Positions 58,162-64,000 of a stretch of 64,000 bases of DNA are shown piece after piece. The position numbers were made by a program, and so were the translations under genes. The notes beneath the pieces were generated by a model. That model did no database searches. It saw nothing but the letters and a program-made list of their open reading frames with translations, and had not been told where the DNA came from. The stretch spans positions 124,001-188,000 of the forward strand of contig WNNJ02003654.1 of the NCBI GenBank assembly GCA_012934845.2, in the 5' to 3' direction. This stretch comes from Pomphorhynchus laevis. Lineage: Eukaryota > Acanthocephala > Palaeacanthocephala > Echinorhynchida > Pomphorhynchidae. Position 1 is the first letter of the stretch, and every line of letters begins with the position of its first letter.

Positions 58162-59059
58162 CACTAACAGACAAACATTTGTAGATCATATAATACCAGA
58201 TATAAACAGATATGACAGCGAAATGTAAGTATGCCTTTACAAAAATTTATATAATTATCCCTTAATAATCGTATCCTCTCTCATAATGGCATTGATAATA
58301 CATCATTTGCAAATTCCAGCAGATTTTGGAACGATCATTACTTGTAAGTTACACAATGTTTTAACTAAATGTGTCCTAAAAGTTACTAAACTACATGTCT
58401 TGTGTCTATAACAAAGACTTATTTAAACACTCAGTAACTAGTTCTTTTTTTAAAAGTAGAAAAATTACTTTTATCGTTTTATTCCGATTATTGCGATTTT
58501 GAAATTGCCCTTAATTTTTATTAAATACAACATTTTTATTCTGTGCTTATAAGATCAATTATAAATACATTTTAATTTGCGTGAGCAAATTTTACTTGTT
58601 GTCGTTCAATTTTAGTGCGATTGAGCACAACCATTTAAGTACATTTCAAATACACGAGTGTCCAATGTTCTCGACAAGATTATGTTCGATAAAACCGTGA
58701 ATTAATATTTTTTCAGTTTCTTTCACAGTTTGGCCAACAATAATCAAATACGAATTGTTTCACTTGATTGCACAAGGATCTCTTTATTTAATGACACGGA
58801 TAATATTGCGGGCCATGCCAAGTTACTGTAATAATTTTAAGTAATAATACGTTTTTACATTTATTTTTGAAAAGTGATCTGTCGTGGAATTTCATATCGT
58901 CGATCGAGTATTATAATTGCAAATTTGATCAATTGTATGTTAAACGTGTATTTGAATATAATATGTAAAATTGTGTTTTGCTTTAGAAAACTAAACTACG
59001 TCACAATTTGTTAAAAATTATGATGTTCTAAATATTGAAGATTTCCACGTAGGAAAATT
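58162..59059 (+). CDS. Four LRR-family exons, two showing decay
   Basis: 58162-58224 (63 bp; TNRQTFVDHIIPDINRYDSE). 58272-58343 (72; ILSHNGIDNTSFANSSRF..., a clear repeat, but the base pair before it is CG, not AG). 58729-58827 (99; LANNNQIRIVSLDCTRISLF...). 58987-59059 (73 bp, one more than a multiple of three: KLNYVTI at its start and VLNIEDFHVGK at its end lie in different frames). Introns 47, 385 and 159 bp. Donors GTAAGT, GTAAGT, GTAATA, GTAAGT. The lost acceptor and the extra base suggest this cluster is at least partly a pseudogene, unless they are assembly errors. Confidence 0.58.
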
Positions 59060-59479
59060 GTAAGTTTATTAAAAGTGTAGCATTTAAAAGTATAATGATT
59101 GCAATCTATTAAAGTATCAAAAAGCTTAAGTTAAAAAAGTGCGAATTACGCAGTCAAGATGATTATCATAATTCCTATCACCATGTTATTGTATCCACAT
59201 TTATTTTAAAAAAATTTAATTTAAAATTTATTATATAAATTTATATCCACATTAATTTTAAAAATTTTAAAGCGCATTTTTAATTTAAAAATGCGCTTTC
59301 CACATCCTGTAGCATTGCAGTTCATTCTGTTTCTTAAAGTTGCATATTTTAAAAAATTTTTAAATACAAATTTATTGCGATTTTTATTTTTATGGGAGAT
59401 GTATTTTTATTTTTTTGTGCTGTATAAAATACAGTACTGTTTTGAAGTAACGACTTGACAAGCTTGCATCAGTCGTAGG
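59060..59479. other. AT-rich spacer with hairpin
   Basis: A perfect hairpin at 59269-59299 (AAAGCGCATTTTT ... AAAAATGCGCTTT). No gene seen. Confidence 0.45.
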
Positions 59480-59875
59480 GGTAGTTCCTTCATGGACTAT
59501 TTCAGATCCCTCCGATGACTCTAACGGCGGATTAGACATTGGACGAAAGGCGGAAGAGAGTCACAGAGGCCTGCTTCCTTACAGTAGTGATGTTAGATCA
59601 TAAAAGGATATTGGGAACGGGAGATAGCTGAACAAACAAAATCACTCGGATGACTTCAACGGCAAATTGGGCAATGAACGAAAATGCGGAAGATAGCCTC
59701 GGAGACATGTTTCCTTACAGTAGCGATGTTGGATCATCAAAGAATATTAGGAACGGTAGATATTTGAAAGAGAACTGTGATCTGTCGCAAGGATCGCGAT
59801 GTCTGGAGTAGTTTGGTTCGTGAACTGCTTCCACGACCCAACACCCGGACCATTGGTTTATAGGAAAACAATTAT
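59480..59875 (+). pseudogene. Probable LINE 3' end with 125-bp tandem duplication
   Basis: Much less AT-rich than its flanks. Two similar units (about 59510-59635 and 59642-59767) share GATGACTxxAACGGCxxATT, GGAAGA and CTTCCTTACAGTAG. The final part reads RKDRDVWSSLVRELLPRPNT then stops, like the DRxxWRxLV ending of many LINE ORF2 proteins. Class not certain. Confidence 0.42.
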
Positions 59876-60039
59876 ATTATTTGTTTTTTTTTGTCAAAAA
59901 ATGTTGTTGTTGGCTTGACACACTTGAATTATCGTATTTTTACACTGAGTGGCATAGGACGTATTCTAATAATTTCCTTATGAATACATAATGATTTGTT
60001 ATCGTACTGGAATGTTATGAGTTGATGTAGCAATTATGA

Positions 60040-60690
60040 TGATTTACACAATCTGAACACTCTTGTTTGCGTTTTCGATTTATAAATAGAAGACTATTTT
60101 GATATACATACCTTGCATTCTAGAGTTAACAAAATCAAACCTATTTAACTCAAACATTTAAAAGTAATACTAGTTGCATTAGTAAGCTACCCAATTATTG
60201 AAGTTGATGAAACCTGAAAGAAGCACTTACATTATAGATGCAACACTGATTTTGTATTTTAACATCTATTTCAACAATTATAAATAGTAAAAATATTGCA
60301 TTATATTTTTTATGAGAATTAAAATATATGAAATTAAATTTTTATGAAATTAAATTCAATAATCAAGAATTAAATTAAATTCAAGAATGTTGCTGATACA
60401 ATAAATTTAGTTTTATTAATCGAATTATTTGATGATATTTTTATGAGATTTATATCATCTCAAAATTGTTGCATATGTATTTTTGTTTTTCTAGGGACCT
60501 ATCCTTCAACTATATATCGAAATTGAATTTCAAAACACGGAATATTTTTATTCGTCGCCTGTAAGCATTGATTGATAAATATTTCAAATATTTAATATTT
60601 AATACTTTTAAATTATTGAAATTTAAAATTTTATTTCGTAGCATGTTGATGAAAAGATTATACCCTGTCTCCGGTATCGCAATGAAGTAG
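60040..60690 (+). CDS. Paralogue of the 0.25-1.76 kb block: LRR exon and last exon
   Basis: 60040-60300 matches 245-520 and 1150-1350. Exon 60495-60560 (66 bp, CTAG / GTAAGC) reads DLSFNYISKLNF..., differing from 1542-1607 by a handful of bases. Exon 60642-60687 (MLMKRLYPVSGIAMK then TAG at 60688) corresponds to 1688-1757 but has diverged and shortened. The leader ATG seen at 258 and 1174 is altered here (ATCTGAACACTC), so this copy may be dead. Confidence 0.55.
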
Positions 60691-61910
60691 ACATTAAAGC
60701 TCCTTTACAAGGGTTGTGAATCGCAAATTATATTTCATAATATAATTATAATCTCAGATATTTATTAATAATGTTGATCGGGATATAAACTAGTATTTTA
60801 AATCTCTATTTGTCTAGTAATTAGTTCTATTAACTAATTTCATTGTTTTTACTTAATATTATTAATTAGATTTATGGGTATTACTATTATATAAATGTTC
60901 GTTCCTAAAACAGAACGAACATTAAAAAAATTAAAGTATTTAGAAAAATTTATCTATCGTTTTTGCGTGTTGTGCAAATAAGAACAGTTAATTTGTAGGC
61001 ATACGATACATTTGTATCGTATTCTGGATACAAGAACCAACGAAGCTTAATTATTTAAGAATTATTTTAATTATTGAAATTAATTAATTTCAATAATTAA
61101 AAATAATTATAATCTCACTAATTAAAATAATTAGTGAGATTGCAAACACCGAAATTTACGACTTTTGTGTTCTTCACAAAGTTCACCCTTATAAATTGTA
61201 TTTAAATATAGAAATAGTAGGATATATATTTGCGGTTAACTATGATATTTGTTAAAGTTTTAGAACATAAAATTTAAACGTATTTATATTTACAGCTCTT
61301 CTTTGGTATTGTCAAATCAAATTATAAATTAAATATAAAATATATAAATAATAAAATATATTTATATTTATTTTATATTTTTTAGAAATTTTAGAAATTA
61401 ATAATTTTAACAGCAAAACAATGAAATATATTACAAATAATTCAGATATATATTTAAACGTTTTAAAAATGAAATTTGCCGTGTGATATTAACTTTAGTA
61501 TTGTCCAATCAAAATAATCTACTAAATATATTTATTTAAACATAAATATTTATAAAAAATTTGAATAAAATATATTTATTTTTATTATATAATTTATTAA
61601 ATTTAAAAATTAAAAATTTTATCAGCAGAATAATGATAATATAGCAATTTTCACAACACATTTAAACAGATATCAACGATCAAATAATTCCATCAAAACT
61701 AATGTCATATATTTCTCTTATAAAATCATTTTCGTAAATCTCACATTTATAGCATATTTATTTTATATTCGATTTTGTATTTTATATATTTATTATATAA
61801 ATAAATAATTTAATATATAATTTAATATATTACTTAATCATCAAGTGCCCCTACGCCTTTCGAAAACGCGATCTTGTGGCTTTGACGTGTGCTTACAGAT
61901 AAGTCAATAT
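60691..61910 (+). repeat. Continuation of the paralogous block, with hairpins
   Basis: 61610-61800 matches 3290-3430 and 2640-2830 (CACAACACATTTAAACAGAT, ATAAAATCATTTTCGTAAAT). Palindromes at about 61068-61101 and 61111-61141 (AATCTCACTAATTA / TAATTAGTGAGATT). No further exon recognised. Confidence 0.6.
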
Positions 61911-61953
61911 AGAGTGCATGCTCGAGATTTGAAAAATCTCGAGCATGCACTCT
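61911..61953. repeat. Perfect 19-bp-arm hairpin
   Basis: AGAGTGCATGCTCGAGATT, five-base loop, then its exact complement. Confidence 0.95.
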
Positions 61954-62420
61954 CTATTTGAAAAATCTCTAAAACAGAACGAACACTTAAGGATAAAGGA
62001 TTTAGCATAATTTTAGAAAAAATTATCTATCGTTTTTGCGTGTTAATCGTTTTTGCAAATAATTGAGGTATTAATTAATATAGGCAAATAATATCTATCG
62101 TTTTTGCAAATAATTGAGGTATTTGCACAACAATAATTGAGGTATTTCTCTATTGAGGTATTCGAAAATACTGTAATCCAAAATTTTGTTCAAGTCGATT
62201 AAACACAGAACGTTTTATAACAGTAATAGTGAAAAACTATTAAAAATTGAAAAATAATTTAAATTACATAATTCCAAACAAACATTTTTGAGACAAAACT
62301 CTAAAATCTTGAAAAAAACATCTAAGCACTAAATAAGAAAACAACGAGCAAGTCTTCATTTTCACCCTCCGTTCTTTCGTTATTTTGTAGAAAGTAAACG
62401 AGAAAAGAAGACGAAGGAAA
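61954..62420. other. AT-rich spacer with short direct repeats
   Basis: ATCTATCGTTTTTGC and AATAATTGAGGTATT recur several times between 62020 and 62165. ATCTATCGTTTTTGCGTGTT also occurs near 60952. No gene seen. Confidence 0.5.
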
Positions 62421-62585
62421 ATGATTCTACCAAAGAGAAAGGTATTTGAAGTAAAAAGGAAAATGGAAAAGATGAGGGTGGGGAATGATTGCATATACAT
62501 AGGCAAATTGGCACGAGGTTACATCTCCATACAAAAGCGTTTAGATAACAGTATTTGGAGTGATCGGGAAAAAGGAAATAGTTGA
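62421..62585 (+). CDS. Unrecognised small ORF in a purine-rich tract
   Basis: 54 codons, MILPKRKVFEVKRKMEKMRV... ending KGNS, basic. The plus strand from about 62380 to 62770 is strongly purine-rich, so long frames on either strand (three overlapping minus-strand frames exist) may be compositional. No family recognised. Could be a fragment of a LINE linker or chance. Confidence 0.22.
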   Translation: MILPKRKVFEVKRKMEKMRVGNDCIYIGKLARGYISIQKRLDNSIWSDREKGNS

Positions 62586-62769
62586 AAACGAATGCTTTCA
62601 GAGATAGAGGGGGCAAATTGGGCATATGATAAGTCTATATGCCTACTAGAAAAGAGGCAAACAAAGATGGGAAATGAATAATTAGGTTTAATAATTGTGG
62701 AAAGATGAAGGAAGACAAAAGGATCCAAAAGGGAGTGAAGCAACGAAAAGGCATGGGGTTCAAAGGGGA

Positions 62770-63690
62770 CAACATGAGGTCAAGATGCCTCCATACCTTC
62801 ACAGCTATAAACCCAGATGATATTTATCTTGTTTGCCACCTTTCTAGTAGACATTAAGATGTACACTGTGCCTAATTTGTCACCTTTGTTTCTTCAGCCA
62901 TTCACTCTCTATCCATTTTCCTTTTCCCACTCACTCCAAATGCTTTTATCAAACCGCTTTTGTATATAGACGTAACACCATGTAAGCAAAATTCATTGCT
63001 TACACGAGTCGTATTACTTAATTGCTCGGTTTCATATTTTCTTCGAGTGGTTCTTTTAATCCTATAAGCATAGATAGATTTATTAATTCTTATGTGGCTT
63101 ATGCAGACAGGCCGCTTACAAGTCCACTGAAATAGACAAACAAATAAAAATATTCTGTTTCTGAAGTTTATACCACAAAGACAACGTTCGAAGTATGAAA
63201 AATTCGGATCTAAAGTCTAGCTAAGCTGCAGGGCTGGTAACGAAGTTTAAAGGGAGGAGTAAAATAACATTGTTAAAAAGGTGATATGGATATTTTAAAA
63301 ATTGTTATGTTTTAATATGTTTTAATTTCATTAATTAAAAATCCCAACTAAACAGTTATCAACTTATCAAAGATGATATATAAATTTACATCTTTTTAAA
63401 TAATTTAATTTATATTATAAAATTTAAAGTAAATTTTTATAATTTTATACTTTATTAATTGAATGAATTTTAATATTTTCGAAATACTAATACTGTTGAT
63501 AATATATATCAACAGTATCAGTATTTTGAGAATAATATAAAGATTCAGTAAATAAAATAAAAAAATTAATTTATAATTAATGAATTTATATAAAAATTAA
63601 TTAATTTAACGATGTATGTATTATATGATATAAGTTGATAACTGTAATTCACACCCAGATATATTTTTATCAACTGTACTAGTTTTTACC
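62770..63690. other. Spacer, no gene seen
   Basis: AT-rich. A palindrome near 63490-63535 (AATACTGATACTGTTGATA / TATCAACAGTATCAGTATT, imperfect on one side). 63605-63680 resembles 35345-35420 (ATGATATAAGTTGATAA ... CCAGATATAT), so another copy of that duplicated segment. Confidence 0.45.
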
Positions 63691-64000
63691 AGACAGCTAT
63701 CCAACTCTTCCCTGTAGTAGGTAATGCTAGTCTGACCCGATTTAATTCTTTCCCCTCTACGCAACCTACCGCGATACTTTCGACCACCTATAGAGGTTGC
63801 ATACTCAATCTAACGCCAACAAAACTCAAGGTCCTAGCAAAAATGCATCACCCTCCTAATCTATCAGTTTCCGCAAGATAGGCTCTTTCGAAAGAATACT
63901 GGATATATATAGATTACAGTTGAGTAAATATAAGGCGATCATTGCCTGTCGTAACTCTTCTCGAACTTCCTTTTGGAATATATTCAAGAAAAAGAAGTTA
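63690..64000 (+). mobile_element. LINE-B copy E, runs off the window
   Basis: Starts within the ORF2 linker: TAILSTTYRGCILNLTPTKL, KVLAKMHHPPNLSVSAR, then a stop and PFGIYSRKRS in another frame. Matches 43815-44130 of copy C. Decayed; continues past the right edge. Confidence 0.82.

Noticed and set aside
62264-62743. Three overlapping minus-strand frames (Ser/Phe/Leu-rich)
   Set aside because: They arise from the purine-rich plus strand; mutually overlapping and unlike any known protein.

Overview
The window looks like nuclear DNA of an invertebrate animal. It is strongly AT-rich, has very short spliceosomal introns (commonly 46-60 bp, GT...AG), and is full of decayed metazoan mobile elements: RTE and Jockey-like LINEs, Penelope-like elements, a hAT transposon and a tRNA-derived SINE. 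There is no bacterial gene organisation. I cannot name the species. The RTE copy resembles, from memory, those common in nematodes and some arthropods.

The main host signal is an array of at least 32 small exons, each coding one leucine-rich repeat (LRR). They lie on the + strand from 1.5 kb to 60.6 kb, with one inverted copy at 48.9 kb. Almost all are 51-99 bp (twelve are exactly 72 bp), and all but one have a length divisible by three. All begin and end in the same codon phase (one base, whole codons, two bases), so any exon could be spliced to any other without shifting frame. Clusters lie at 1.5, 3.5-3.8, 4.9-5.2, 6.0-7.2, 15.4, 19.9-20.3, 25.5-25.8, 27.8, 34.6-35.3, 58.2-59.1 and 60.5 kb. 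Several possible last exons that stop in phase lie at 1.69, 12.3, 12.7, 36.8, 37.15 and 60.64 kb. A few exons look decayed (58.27 and 58.99 kb). Whether this is one gene, a tandem family or partly pseudogenes cannot be settled from sequence alone.

Mobile elements fill the gaps. 7.6-9.2 kb: Penelope-like (PLE) remnants in opposite orientations, the RT part split by a hAT element (9221-11963, 8-bp target duplication). 13.3-13.7 kb: a LINE fragment with a 24-bp target duplication. 16.6-17.2, 28.5-34.2, 43.0-49.8 and 63.7-64.0 kb: copies of one Jockey-like LINE family, here called LINE-B. 20422-23850: an RTE-type LINE with an intact 1025-residue ORF and a perfect 14-bp target duplication. 37.8-42.85 kb: two tandem copies of a reverse-transcriptase family with a GPSGAD motif. 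51.9-52.9 kb: a duplicated Penelope-like RT fragment. 55.8-56.6 kb: a tRNA-like SINE and a fold-back of it, with an (AT)n tail.

The rest is AT-rich DNA with many local direct duplications and at least fifteen short-range palindromes. The first 3.4 kb and 60.0-61.8 kb are paralogous, so the array itself has been duplicated. No rRNA gene, convincing tRNA gene or CRISPR array was seen.
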